Below are positions 8,718 to 16,995 of a DNA stretch of 64,000 nucleotides, one piece after another (position 1 is the stretch's first letter; each line of letters starts with the position of its first letter). Where the stretch lies: positions 62,001 through 126,000 of the forward strand of contig DASYOB010000147.1 of the NCBI GenBank assembly GCA_036008175.1. The letters are read 5' to 3'. Position numbers and translations under genes: made by a program. The DNA is from DATARH01 sp036008175 (GTDB taxonomy: Bacteria > Pseudomonadota > Alphaproteobacteria > ATCC43930 > CGMCC-115725). A model generated the notes under the pieces. That model was given only the letters and a program-made list of their open reading frames with translations, was not told the DNA's origin and ran no database searches.

Positions 8718-9890
8718 ATGACCATTCTGTTTGACCGGCTCGATGCGCTGCCGCCACTGTCGGCGGAGGAGCGGCAGCTGCTGGACAACGTCAGGGCGCT
8801 GGCGCGCGACCAGATCGCGCCGCGCGCCGCCGGATACGACCGCAGCGGCGAATTTCCGTGGGACAATATCCACGCGATCAACGCGCTCGGGCTCAACGCG
8901 ATGTTCGTGCCCGAGGCCTATGGCGGCGCTGGGCTCTCCTATGCCGCCTATCTCGCCTGCGTACGCGAGATCTCGGCCGCCTGCGCTTCGACCGGGATTA
9001 TCTGGGCGACCAATTTTCACGCGACAAAGCCGCTCATCGATTTCGGCGGCGAGGCGCAGAAACAACGCCTGCTGCCGCGGGTCGCCGGAGGCGCGCTCGC
9101 CGCGCTGGCGATCACCGAGCCGGCCGCCGGCTCCGACGCGACCCATATGGCCACCCGCTTTACCCCGGATGGCGACGACATCGTTGTCTCGGGCGGCAAG
9201 ACCTTTATCACCAATGGCGATGTCGCCGATCTCCTGCTGGTGTTCGGCAAATGGGCCGCGGTCGCGGACGACCGCGCGGCGATATCGGCGATCGTTATCG
9301 AGAAGGGCAGCCCGGGCCTCGTCGTTCTGCGCAAGGAGGACAAGATGGGTCACCGCGCCTCCTCGACCGCCGCTCTTGCCTTTGAGGATTTGCGGGTGCC
9401 ACGAGACAATCTCCTGCGCGGGCCGGGCGAGGGGCTGCGATTGCTGCTCGCCGCGCTCAACAAGTCGCGGCCGAGCGTCGCCGCGCATGCGCTCGGCATT
9501 GCCCGCGCCGCCTTCGAGGACGCGGTCGCCTACATCAACGAACGCCGTCAATCCGGCCGCCGCATCGTCGAGTTTCAGGGGATCCAGTTCCTGCTCGCCG
9601 ACCTCGCCACCGATCTGGCGATGTGCGAAGCCTGGCTGTGGCATGTCGCGCGCCTGGTCGATGCCGGCGAAAGCGACATCGCGGCCGAGGCCTCGATGCT
9701 GAAATTGCGCGCGTCGGATCTGGCGATGCGCATCGCCACCGAAGCGGTGCAGCTGCACGGCGGCTACGGCTATATCAAGGAATACCGGGTCGAGCGGCTG
9801 TTGCGCGACGCCAAGATCACGCAAATCTGGGAGGGTACCAACCAGATCCACCGCCAGCTGATCGGCCGCGGCTTCATCGACCGACGCTGA
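8718..9890 (+). CDS. Acyl-CoA dehydrogenase
   Basis: A 390-residue FAD-dependent acyl-CoA dehydrogenase of normal length. TEPAAGSDATHM is the flavin-binding signature, RRIVEFQGIQFLLADLATDL lines the acyl site, and QLHGGYGYIKEYRVERLLRD followed by AKITQIWEGTNQI carries the C-terminal signature with the usual catalytic glutamate in IWEGTNQ. It forms a 2,3-double bond and passes electrons to ETF, whose genes lie at 59.7-61.5 kb in this window. It is the last gene of the ligase operon. The chain length or ring preference cannot be read from the sequence. Confidence 0.9.
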   Translation: MTILFDRLDALPPLSAEERQLLDNVRALARDQIAPRAAGYDRSGEFPWDNIHAINALGLNAMFVPEAYGGAGLSYAAYLACVREISAACASTGIIWATNFHATKPLIDFGGEAQKQRLLPRVAGGALAALAITEPAAGSDATHMATRFTPDGDDIVVSGGKTFITNGDVADLLLVFGKWAAVADDRAAISAIVIEKGSPGLVVLRKEDKMGHRASSTAALAFEDLRVPRDNLLRGPGEGLRLLLAALNKSRPSVAAHALGIARAAFEDAVAYINERRQSGRRIVEFQGIQFLLADLATDLAMCEAWLWHVARLVDAGESDIAAEASMLKLRASDLAMRIATEAVQLHGGYGYIKEYRVERLLRDAKITQIWEGTNQIHRQLIGRGFIDRR

Positions 9891-9967
9891 GCGCAATTGC
9901 CGCGGGAACCGGAGCCCGATCTTTTTGGTTCTAGGAGCGGCGGCCACAAAACCGGATTCCCACGACC

Positions 9968-11710
9968 ATGCGCCGCATCGCACCCCCCTTCCTCGCACTT
10001 ACCCTGATCGCCACGGTCCCGGCCTTCGCTCAGGAGGAACCGCCAGCGCGTGTCGGTCGTGTGGCCTTTGTCCAGGGCACCCTCGCCTTTCACGAGAAGG
10101 GCGAGACCGCCTGGTCGGCGGCCGCGGTCAACTATCCGGTCGCAACCGGCGGCGCGTTCTGGGTCGATCCGAAGTCGCGCGCCGAGATCCGCATCGGGGC
10201 GCAGAGCATCGACATGGCGGGCGGTACCGAGATCGATATTACCCAGCTCGATCAGCAGGTCATGCAGATCGCGGTCCCGCAAGGCCGCGTCGAGGTGCAT
10301 CTGCGCCAGCTCGGTGAAGGCGAGAGCGCCGAGATCGATATTCCGCGCGGCAGCGTGTGGCTGCTTCAAACCGGCGTTTACGACATCGACGCTGGGACGG
10401 CTGACCAGCCCTCTCGGGTCGCGGTCTACGAAGGCAGCGCCCGTTTCGTCGGCGGCACGGTGGACCTGGCAATCAAACCAGGTGATGTCGCGATGCTGAG
10501 CGGCAACAACCCGGTGGTCGCGAATGTCGAGCGTGCGGCGCAGGACGAGTTCGCGCAATGGTGTCGGTCGCGCGACTACCGTGCCGACCGGCTCGCTGCG
10601 CCCTATTACGTCTCGCCGCGCATGACGGGCTATGAAGAGCTCGACCAGTACGGCGCCTGGCGCACGGCTGCCGATTACGGCGAGGTCTGGTTTCCGAGCT
10701 CGCTGCCGGCCGATTGGGTACCCTATCGCGACGGGTATTGGGTCTGGGCCGAGCCGTGGGGCTGGAACTGGGTCGATGCCGAGCCGTGGGGCTTTGCGCC
10801 GTTCCATTACGGGCGCTGGGCCTTTATCGATAACAACTGGGGCTGGGTGCCGGGCGGCTTTGAAGCGAACCCGGTCTATGTGCCGGCGCTGGTCGGGTTT
10901 ATTGCCGACCCAGCCGCGATCCTAGCCTCGGCCGTCGCCGGTGCAACGGTCGGCTGGTTCCCGCTCGGCCCCGGCGAGGCGTATTGGCCGGGCTATACCA
11001 ACGATCCGAGTTATATCCGGGCCATCAACACCGGCGCGGTGCGCGATCCCGCCAATCTCGGCCCGAGGCCGGCCGGCGATCCGGCGACCGCCGATCAGAA
11101 CTTCGCCAATCGCCGCTTCGCAACGGTCGTGCCGCAGCGGGCTTTTGCCACAACGCAGCGCGTCGGCCGCGCGGCTTTGCCGGTGTCCGCGACGGCGGTG
11201 CAGCACGCGGCGGTGACCGCCCAAGCACCGGCGCTGCAGCGGGGCGGTGGCCGTGCCGGACCAGCGGTCGCGGGAGCTGGCGGACGCGGCACACCGCAAC
11301 CGGGAGCTGCGGTTGTGGGTCGCGATGCGACGGCTGCGGCTGGCGCGGTTGCAGGTGCGCGCGGAGCTGGCCGCTTTGCCGGCGCCGCACCGGGCCGTTT
11401 CGCAGCCCCTCAACGCTTCGCCCGAACGGCCGCGCCGCGTTTCGCGGCGCCGAGGCGCACCGTGCATATGGCGGCTCCGCGATTCGCCGCGGCACCGCGG
11501 ATGGCGCGTATGGTAGCGCCGCACTTCGCTGCACCGCATTTTGCCGGCCCCCGTTTCAGCGGCGGCGGCATGCCGCATGGCGGCGGCGGGATACCGCATC
11601 TGGGCGGCGGTGGTGGTGGTCCCCCACATGGAGGCGGCGGTGGTGGCCCACATGGCGGAGGCGGCGGACCGCATGGCGGCGTTGGGGGCGGCGGCAAGGG
11701 CCATCATTAG
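9968..11710 (+). CDS. Secreted FecR-domain / DUF6600 protein, Gly-His-rich tail (paralogue 1)
   Basis: A 580-residue exported protein. Signal peptide about residues 1-21 (MRRIAPPFLALTLIATVPAF then AQ). A FecR-like domain spans roughly residues 30-180 (GGAFWVDPKSRAEIRIG, VEVHLRQLGEG, RVAVYEGSARFVGG). A DUF6600-type aromatic region follows at about 215-340 (YGAWRTAADYGEVWFP, GYWVWAEPWGWNWVDAEPWG, HYGRWAFIDNNWGWVPG). The last 200 residues are low-complexity, first Ala/Pro/Arg-rich, then Gly-His repeats (GGGGGPHGGGG type). It acts in the periplasm or at the cell surface; its role is unknown. The gene at 11827 is a tandem paralogue with a different tail. Confidence 0.85.
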   Translation: MRRIAPPFLALTLIATVPAFAQEEPPARVGRVAFVQGTLAFHEKGETAWSAAAVNYPVATGGAFWVDPKSRAEIRIGAQSIDMAGGTEIDITQLDQQVMQIAVPQGRVEVHLRQLGEGESAEIDIPRGSVWLLQTGVYDIDAGTADQPSRVAVYEGSARFVGGTVDLAIKPGDVAMLSGNNPVVANVERAAQDEFAQWCRSRDYRADRLAAPYYVSPRMTGYEELDQYGAWRTAADYGEVWFPSSLPADWVPYRDGYWVWAEPWGWNWVDAEPWGFAPFHYGRWAFIDNNWGWVPGGFEANPVYVPALVGFIADPAAILASAVAGATVGWFPLGPGEAYWPGYTNDPSYIRAINTGAVRDPANLGPRPAGDPATADQNFANRRFATVVPQRAFATTQRVGRAALPVSATAVQHAAVTAQAPALQRGGGRAGPAVAGAGGRGTPQPGAAVVGRDATAAAGAVAGARGAGRFAGAAPGRFAAPQRFARTAAPRFAAPRRTVHMAAPRFAAAPRMARMVAPHFAAPHFAGPRFSGGGMPHGGGGIPHLGGGGGGPPHGGGGGGPHGGGGGPHGGVGGGGKGHH

Positions 11711-11826
11711 CTCTCGGATGAGCCGACCGCGCACTGCGCCGCGCGCCGGGATTCTCAGCCGGACATCACAAAGCTGCCCCATTTGACCCGTTGTCGCTCC
11801 AGCACCCCGTCCTTCGAGTGTCTGTG

Positions 11827-13581
11827 ATGCGCCGCCTTGCCGCTTTGCTCCCGGTCCTGACGTTCGTCTTGATTGCCGCCTCTCCAGCCTTCGCACAGGA
11901 GGAACCGCCGGCGCGGGTCGGACGCGTCAGCTTCGTCTCCGGCCAGCTCGCCTTTCATATGCCTGGAGAGACCATCTGGTCCGCCGCCGCGCTCAATTAC
12001 CCGGTCGCCACCGGCGGCTCGTTCTGGACCGATCCGCAGTCGCGCGCGGAGATCCGCGTCGGATCGCAAACCATCGACATGGCGGGCAATACCGAAATCG
12101 ACATCGTCCAGCTCGACGAGCAGGTGATGCAGATCGCCGTTCCGCGGGGCCGGGTCGACGTGCATCTGCGCAGCCTCGATGAGGGCAACACGGTCGAAAT
12201 CGACATGCCGCGCGGCGGCGTCTGGCTGCTGGAGCCCGGCGTCTACGATGTCGATACCGGCACCCAAGTCCAGCCCTCCCGCGTCGCGGTGTTCGACGGC
12301 AGCGCCCATTTCGTCGGCGGCAGCGTCGATCTCGGCATCAAGGCGGGCGATGTCGCCGTATTGACTGGCAACAATCCGGTGGTGGCGGCGATCGAACACG
12401 CCGCCCCGGACCCTTTTGTCCAATGGTGCCGTTCCCGCGACTACCACCCACAGCGGCTCGCCGCGCCGTACTATCTTTCGCCGCGGATGACCGGATACGA
12501 GGACCTCGACGAATACGGCGCCTGGCGCACCGTGCCGGATTACGGCGAGGTTTGGATTCCGAGTTCGGTGCCGACAGATTGGGCGCCCTACCGAGACGGA
12601 CATTGGGTCTGGATCGAGCCTTGGGGTTGGAGCTGGGTCGATGCCGAGCCTTGGGGCTTTGCGCCCTTCCATTACGGCCGCTGGGCCCGGATCGAGGATC
12701 GTTGGGCCTGGATCCCCGGCCGCTTCGTGCCACAGCCGGTATACGCGCCGGCACTGGTCGCGTTTATCGACGATCCCGGCGCCGGAACCCCACGCACGGC
12801 AGGACCGGCGGTCGGCTGGTTTCCGCTCGGCCCGGACGAGGTCTACTGGCCGAGCTATACGCGCGACCCGGCGTATATCCGCAACCTGAACATTACCAAC
12901 GTCGAGGAAACCAAGCTCGTCAACATAACCAAGGTCATCGAAGAGCGAAGGGCGGACGACCCGCCGCCGCAAGTCGCAAGTCAAAGCTTTGTCAACCGAC
13001 CCGCGGCGACCGTGGTGCCGGCGCGCGTCTTCGCCAACGCCGGCAATGTGGCGACCGCGACGTTGCGCGTCCCGCCGCAGGCGCTGCAGCAGGCTCAGGT
13101 CAGCCTGCGACCGCCGCAGCTGCCGGCGCCGCCCGGCCATGCCGCACTGACTCGCCCACCCGGCGCCGCAACCGCAACCGCTCCGGTTCCTCACCCGCCG
13201 GTCACCGCTACCGCCCCAGCACCCGCGGCCGGTCAAGGCATCCGGCCCGCGACGGAGGCGGCGCTGCCGCCACCGACCCAGCACCGCCCACCGGCTCAGG
13301 CGATGCATGCACCGGCTGCACCGCAACATCCCGCAGGACCGCCACCCGCCCTACATCAGGCGGCTGCACCTGCCCCGCAATCACAGATATTGCGTGCCCC
13401 AGCACGGCCTGCCGGACCACCGCCGGCTGCGCACCCGGTCGCCGCACCACCGCGTCCCGCTGCACCACATCCGGGCCCGACCCCCGCAGCCGCTCGGCCT
13501 AACGCGCCGCCTGCGCAAGCGGGTAAGCCGCCTCCACGTGGCGGCAAGCCGGCTCCAAAACCGGTAGAAGATGTAAGATAA
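11827..13581 (+). CDS. Secreted FecR-domain / DUF6600 protein, Pro-Ala-rich tail (paralogue 2, carries attL)
   Basis: A 584-residue paralogue of the preceding gene, collinear through the signal peptide, FecR-like domain and W-rich DUF6600 block (EPWGWSWVDAEPWGFAPFHY), with a Pro/Ala-rich tail instead of Gly/His. The ATG at 11827 begins the signal peptide MRRLAALLPVLTFVLI; an upstream in-frame start at 11791 has no signal-like sequence. The last 19 codons begin at 13525 with a 29-bp sequence repeated at 29621. Past the repeat the present C-terminus (PKPVEDVR) is encoded by the integrated element, while the displaced native ending (EQEEHK) remains at the far end of the element. Confidence 0.85.
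   Translation: MRRLAALLPVLTFVLIAASPAFAQEEPPARVGRVSFVSGQLAFHMPGETIWSAAALNYPVATGGSFWTDPQSRAEIRVGSQTIDMAGNTEIDIVQLDEQVMQIAVPRGRVDVHLRSLDEGNTVEIDMPRGGVWLLEPGVYDVDTGTQVQPSRVAVFDGSAHFVGGSVDLGIKAGDVAVLTGNNPVVAAIEHAAPDPFVQWCRSRDYHPQRLAAPYYLSPRMTGYEDLDEYGAWRTVPDYGEVWIPSSVPTDWAPYRDGHWVWIEPWGWSWVDAEPWGFAPFHYGRWARIEDRWAWIPGRFVPQPVYAPALVAFIDDPGAGTPRTAGPAVGWFPLGPDEVYWPSYTRDPAYIRNLNITNVEETKLVNITKVIEERRADDPPPQVASQSFVNRPAATVVPARVFANAGNVATATLRVPPQALQQAQVSLRPPQLPAPPGHAALTRPPGAATATAPVPHPPVTATAPAPAAGQGIRPATEAALPPPTQHRPPAQAMHAPAAPQHPAGPPPALHQAAAPAPQSQILRAPARPAGPPPAAHPVAAPPRPAAPHPGPTPAAARPNAPPAQAGKPPPRGGKPAPKPVEDVR
13525..13553 (+). repeat. attL core (29-bp direct repeat)
   Basis: Matches 29621-29649 with one mismatch (G at 13540 against A at 29636). 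Inside it GCCGCC (13527-13532), TCCACGT (13533-13539) and GGCGGC (13540-13545) form 6-bp inverted arms around a 7-bp spacer, the layout of a tyrosine recombinase crossover site. It lies in frame inside the FecR-DUF6600 paralogue 2 gene. Confidence 0.85.
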
Positions 13582-13627
13582 ATCAACGAGTTAATTAGGA
13601 AGTTCGGAGATCGTGTCCAACAAACGG

Positions 13628-13654
13628 CCAATATACAGGGTTGGACAGAGCTAA
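13628..13654. repeat. Putative integrase arm-type site, left
   Basis: A 27-bp sequence that matches 29514-29540 at 24 of 27 positions in the same orientation. It begins 103 bases inside the left core, and its partner begins 107 bases before the right core, so both lie just inside the element. It includes one half of a TGTCCAAC (13614-13621)/GTTGGACA (13640-13647) inverted repeat. Position and symmetry fit integrase or excisionase arm binding. Confidence 0.6.
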
Positions 13655-13781
13655 AAGCGCGCCCCGCCCGAGCTGGCGGACGGCGAGGAAGCGGCGCTAG
13701 CGTCTGGCGCGCTTTCGCCCGACACCCTCAATTCTTAGGAAAGATTTAGAATAGGCCAATCTGCTCGTTGTTAAAGCCAGC

Positions 13782-13946
13782 ATGGAACGTGATCTCGAAT
13801 TACGAGAGCGGGCAGAGCGGGTAAGGTGGTGGGCCACCTCTATCCCCGATCCGAGGGATCGCGAGCGATTAGAGGGCGTGGCGCGGGATTACGAGGAAAT
13901 GGCCGAGGCCGCGGGACGCGACAGGCATACCGCTCACAACCGCTAG
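13782..13946 (+). CDS. Small helical protein (54 aa)
   Basis: An ATG at 13782 opens a 54-residue frame, MERDLELRERAERVRWWATS followed by IPDPRDRERLEGVARDYEEM and a short tail. The pattern RA-x2-R-x2-A-x2-I-x-DP-x2-R-x2-L-x2-A-x-DYE resembles a group of short helical proteins common in Alphaproteobacteria, and the proteins at 15551, 15865 and 16047 look like relatives. The function is unknown. It is the first gene inside attL, and a strong terminator follows about 130 bases downstream. Confidence 0.6.
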   Translation: MERDLELRERAERVRWWATSIPDPRDRERLEGVARDYEEMAEAAGRDRHTAHNR

Positions 13947-14079
13947 GTCCGCGCTCTCCCCCGGCGCGCTCGGTTGCTCCCCGCCCTCGCCGGGCGTACC
14001 GTGTCTCTCGGTCGCCAGTCTCCCTGACTGCGACCCCTTGCAGCGATTCTGTGCTTTGCAGGGTCTCCCTATCACTTAT

Positions 14080-14119
14080 GGCCGCCCCTGCCTCCCTGGT
14101 GGGGCGGCCGTTTCTTTTT
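14080..14119 (+). terminator. Rho-independent terminator
   Basis: Perfect 9-bp stem GGCCGCCCC (14080-14088) / GGGGCGGCC (14101-14109), 12-base loop, then GTTTCTTTTT. It would end transcription from the 13782 gene. The stretch 13947-14316 otherwise holds only this and the opposing terminator; no further gene was seen. Confidence 0.8.
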
Positions 14120-14243
14120 GGGGGCGCGGGAGCGAGGCAGGCGTGGGGCGACACATTAACCCCACGCCTGCAGGCGGCAGCATGCGGGCTCGACTGGCTG
14201 GGTAGACCGCCGCAAGCGCCGCCGCTGTCATCCTACCACCGCA

Positions 14244-14280
14244 CAAAGAAAACCCCCGCCCGGTTTGCGGCCGAGCGGGG
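14244..14280 (-). terminator. Rho-independent terminator for the 15254-14317 operon
   Basis: On the minus strand CCCCGCTCGG and CCGGGCGGGG pair over 10 positions with one G-T wobble around a 7-base loop, followed by a T-rich run (complement of AAAGAAAA at 14245-14252). It lies about 40 bases after the stop of the 70-residue gene. Confidence 0.75.
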
Positions 14281-14316
14281 CTGTAAGGGTGTGACGGGGC
14301 GCGAGGAAGGGTTTAC

Positions 14317-14529
14317 TCAGCCGCCATATTGAAGCTCGACCTCGCGGCGTAGCTCCTTTCTGTACTCGACGAGCACGACGGCCTTCGCTTCCCGAAGCGT
14401 CGCCATCAGCGCGTCGATGCGCCGGAGCTCGGTGTCGAGCGCGGCCAACCGGCTTGGGCAATCCAGGCCAAGCCTTGCCAGGACGCGGCGGCGCGTCGGG
14501 AACTTGACCAGCTCGCCGACGGCGCTCAT
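14317..14529 (-). CDS. Hypothetical protein (70 aa)
   Basis: A 70-residue basic, helical protein starting MSAVGELVKFPTRRRVLARL and continuing with LAALDTELRRIDALMATLRE, which looks like a short coiled coil. No family recognised. Its ATGA start overlaps the stop of the 242-residue gene by 4 bases, so the two are co-translated, and a terminator follows. It is probably an accessory protein of the integrated element. Confidence 0.6.
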   Translation of the reverse strand: MSAVGELVKFPTRRRVLARLGLDCPSRLAALDTELRRIDALMATLREAKAVVLVEYRKELRREVELQYGG

Positions 14530-15254
14530 GACCGGCCCTCCTGCGCCGCGATCTCGCGGAGACCTTCGATCGCCTCGGCGGGCCAGTAATGCGGATCGTC
14601 GATCAGGGACCCGAGATCGAGCACCGCCAGCACGCCGCGGAGAGTAACTGGGCGCACCTTGTTGAGTTTGTAGCGAACCGCCCGCAACTCGGCGGAAAGG
14701 CGGGTGACCACCTCGTCGGATGGGTCCTTGAGCGTATTCACCTCATGATGTTGCCGCCGGAACTCGGCGATCAGCGCGAACAGGTCGGCGTCGCGGCCCG
14801 CCGCTTTGACGAGATCGATCGCCTCGCCGAGACTGCTTCCGGCAAGCTTGGCCCGCTCCTCCTTGATCAGCTCGTCCACGTCCTGATCGTTGAGCCAGCG
14901 GCGGACGCTGGCCAGCAATTCGAGCGCGTAGCCGAAATCAAGCTCGACCGAAAGGACCGATCCGCCTTCCTCTCCGCGTTGCTCCGAACGCTCGCCATCG
15001 ATGATGGCGGCGACGAGATCGAGATATGCCATCGCGCCGGAAATTGTGACGGGCCTCTCGCTCGCAAATTCCCAGAGCAGCTTGCCGTACCGATCGCTCA
15101 GGGCCTCAAAGGTTGGCGGGTCGTACTCAGCCGATACGTCTGCGCCGCTGTTCCTGGCAGCGTCACGGGCGGTCCGGTACGCGTGCAGCGCGCGGATCAT
15201 CATCGCCTCGGTCGCGAAGGCGCAGCGGCGGTTGGTGTTGGTGTTGGTAGGCAT
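14526..15254 (-). CDS. Hypothetical protein (242 aa)
   Basis: A 242-residue soluble, mostly helical protein (MPTNTNTNRRCAFATEAMMI at the start; EALSDRYGKLLWEFASERPV, LASVRRWLNDQDVDELIKEE, LSAELRAVRYKLNKVRPVTL further on). Acidic and basic heptad-like stretches suggest helical bundles. No recognised domain. First gene of a two-gene operon with the 70-residue gene. The roughly 296 bases upstream (15255-15550) hold no gene I can support and must contain its promoter. Confidence 0.6.
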   Translation of the reverse strand: MPTNTNTNRRCAFATEAMMIRALHAYRTARDAARNSGADVSAEYDPPTFEALSDRYGKLLWEFASERPVTISGAMAYLDLVAAIIDGERSEQRGEEGGSVLSVELDFGYALELLASVRRWLNDQDVDELIKEERAKLAGSSLGEAIDLVKAAGRDADLFALIAEFRRQHHEVNTLKDPSDEVVTRLSAELRAVRYKLNKVRPVTLRGVLAVLDLGSLIDDPHYWPAEAIEGLREIAAQEGRS

Positions 15255-15550
15255 AGCGAGGTTGCTCCCATTCGATCAGCCAGCAATCGGGCTGGTGCCG
15301 GGAGCCTAGAAACCCGCTGTTAGACGGGCGCGCTTCTTCCCCTTGCGGGTATTGTATCCGCGGCACTCCCGGCCGAAGTCGGGCATAACAAAGCCGCCAA
15401 TATCCGGGGCGGGTCCGGCCAACAGAGGGCGTTTCTAGGCGCCGGTTGAGATGCTGCGCCTCCCGCGCGCCATGCGCAAGCCTCCCATGCACAGGAACCG
15501 CCAAGTTTTTGGTCGTGTTCTTGATGTTGTTCCTGTGGGGAGCGGCCGCG

Positions 15551-15727
15551 ATGACGCAGGCACGAGCGGAGCGGCTTCGGGAACAAGCGCAGCGTTGTCG
15601 TCGACTCGCCGAGAGCATTACAGACCAGGACGTATGCCGGCGTTTGCTAGACCTTGCCAACCAATTTGATGAGCAAGCAGAACTAACAGAAAGGCAAAAT
15701 CCATGTGACCGAGAACCGACGAGGTGA
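15551..15727 (+). CDS. Small helical protein (58 aa)
   Basis: A 58-residue frame from the ATG at 15551: MTQARAERLREQAQRCRRLA followed by ESITDQDVCRRLLDLANQFD and EQAELTER. The spacing of R, A, CR-x-LA, I-x-D, R-x-LL-x-LA and F-D matches the short proteins often found near alphaproteobacterial accessory regions. The open frame extends upstream, but that part is not protein-like. It may be co-transcribed with the 15865 gene. The function is unknown. Confidence 0.6.
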   Translation: MTQARAERLREQAQRCRRLAESITDQDVCRRLLDLANQFDEQAELTERQNPCDREPTR

Positions 15728-15864
15728 GAACGCATCTATCCGAAAGAGGACTCCCCATCAGACGTTTTGTGCGGCACCGTAGACCATTGGTGCGCCCAGC
15801 CAGAGACGCGGCACCAACTGAGAGACCAGCGCTCCCGCCTCATAGGCAAAGGAAGGAGCGCAAC

Positions 15865-16041
15865 ATGGCGCTCAATCCCCAGATGCATAATGAGCATTCT
15901 GAAGGCCCGAAGTTCCTGCACAGGGTCGCGGAGGAAATGCGCAGCCTGGCCGATCGCGATCCGAACCTTGCGCTTGAGCTTTGGCAGATCGCGGCGGAGC
16001 TAGAAAGCACAGCCGCCAAAATCCCGGAACACGCAGCGTAA
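15865..16041 (+). CDS. Small protein (58 aa)
   Basis: A 58-residue protein starting MALNPQMHNEHSEGPKFLHR. An AAGGAAGGAG lies about 6 bases before the ATG, a very good ribosome site. The second half (VAEEMRSLADRDPNLALELW then QIAAELESTAAKI) is two helices and resembles the neighbouring small proteins. It ends 5 bases from the convergent gene at 16047. The function is unknown. Confidence 0.6.
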   Translation: MALNPQMHNEHSEGPKFLHRVAEEMRSLADRDPNLALELWQIAAELESTAAKIPEHAA

Positions 16042-16046
16042 GCAGC

Positions 16047-16229
16047 TCAGCCACCGCCGCGCCGCGGCCGTTCGATGCTGTCGGCGAGATGGTCGAATTC
16101 GTCCGCGGCGCGCAGCAAGTGAAGTCTGTCCGAGGCGGTGCTCACCGCCTCGGCCTGCTGTCGAAGGAGCTTCGCCCACTCTCGATACTGCTCGGCGGTC
16201 GGATGGTGCGCGTCGGCGTCATCGGCCAT
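16047..16229 (-). CDS. Small helical protein (60 aa)
   Basis: A 60-residue frame, MADDADAHHPTAEQYREWAK then LLRQQAEAVSTASDRLHLLR and AADEFDHLADSI. TTAGGAGAGT directly before the ATG gives a ribosome site. The spacing of YREWA, LLRQQAEA, R-x2-LL-x-AA-x-EFD-x-LA parallels the 15551 protein, so I infer a shared family. The function is unknown. Confidence 0.6.
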   Translation of the reverse strand: MADDADAHHPTAEQYREWAKLLRQQAEAVSTASDRLHLLRAADEFDHLADSIERPRRGGG

Positions 16230-16413
16230 ACTCTCCTAACAGGGACCGAGGCGATTGTTCCCCGCCTTCAGAGGCTCGCCCAGCGCGCTTTCCTCCCGGC
16301 CCTCCCGCGAGCACGTCGGAAGGCGAACAGGCGGCTGGGCGAGCGGGAGACGGGATTGTGGTGGCCTCGCCGGGCTTGTACGCGCCGACCCCGGAGCGTA
16401 CCGACTATAGCCG

Positions 16414-16995
16414 ATGAGCGACTGGCTCCCTGCATGGCTGACGATAGACCGAGCCATTGCCATCGCTACCGTGGCGGTAGCCGCAATGGCGGCTTCGTTC
16501 TCATTTTGGAGTGTCTTATTAACCCGACGCGCTCAGAAGTCCCAAAAAGAGATCAAGCTGCCTGTCTTGGTATTTGGGGTGGATCCGAATGCAAATGAAG
16601 GCGGATGGCATTGGGCATCCCTTCAGAGAAGTAGTCATAACCCCATGAATTTTGATTTGCTGAACGTTGCTGTTGGGCGCGGATTTAAGTTAGTTCCATC
16701 AATCGCAAATCGCGAACCGGCCGTTACGGGCGTGCCCCGCCCTCTATTCGTTCCTTCACCAGGCGCACCATCACGAACACTCACCGAATGGAAATTTCAG
16801 AACCTCTACGATCCGGCCCGATTTGACGCCGTATTTTTTCTGAGGCCGTCTGGCACCGTTTGGAGGAGAAGGTCGAGCAGGGTTTCGCTCCGGTTGACGC
16901 TCGAGGAAATGTCGCCTGAGAGGCGCAGAACGATGATGACCATCAAGAGCAATACTATCGACTGGAAAGCCAGCGCCGCCAGAAGCAAAGACTGA
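16414..16995 (+). CDS. Hypothetical single-pass membrane protein (193 aa)
   Basis: A 193-residue protein with one N-terminal membrane segment (about residues 12-36: RAIAIATVAVAAMAASFSFW), a basic stop-transfer RRAQKSQKEIK and a soluble part with beta-like sequence (LPVLVFGVDPN, FDLLNVAVGRGFKLVPSI). The visibly lower GC around 16500-16850 differs from the neighbours and suggests a separate origin. The last 60 codons overlap a plausible gene on the opposite strand. No family recognised. Confidence 0.6.
   Translation: MSDWLPAWLTIDRAIAIATVAVAAMAASFSFWSVLLTRRAQKSQKEIKLPVLVFGVDPNANEGGWHWASLQRSSHNPMNFDLLNVAVGRGFKLVPSIANREPAVTGVPRPLFVPSPGAPSRTLTEWKFQNLYDPARFDAVFFLRPSGTVWRRRSSRVSLRLTLEEMSPERRRTMMTIKSNTIDWKASAARSKD

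Noticed and set aside
8004..9998. A 664-codon open frame on the minus strand
   Set aside because: It is antisense to the hydratase and acyl-CoA dehydrogenase genes, which have clear family motifs. The translated sequence has no domain pattern and only reflects high GC at third positions.
11560..11700. Repeated GGTGG/CATGG DNA units that look like a tandem repeat array
   Set aside because: They are the codons of the Gly-His-rich tail of the FecR-DUF6600 protein, so they are coding low complexity and not a CRISPR or satellite array.
11755..13329. A 524-codon minus-strand frame
   Set aside because: It mirrors the FecR-DUF6600 paralogue 2 gene, which has a signal peptide and conserved domains on the plus strand.
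13525..13553. tRNA gene as integration target
   Set aside because: No cloverleaf could be drawn around either repeat; the repeat lies in a protein-coding frame that continues from the FecR-DUF6600 gene.
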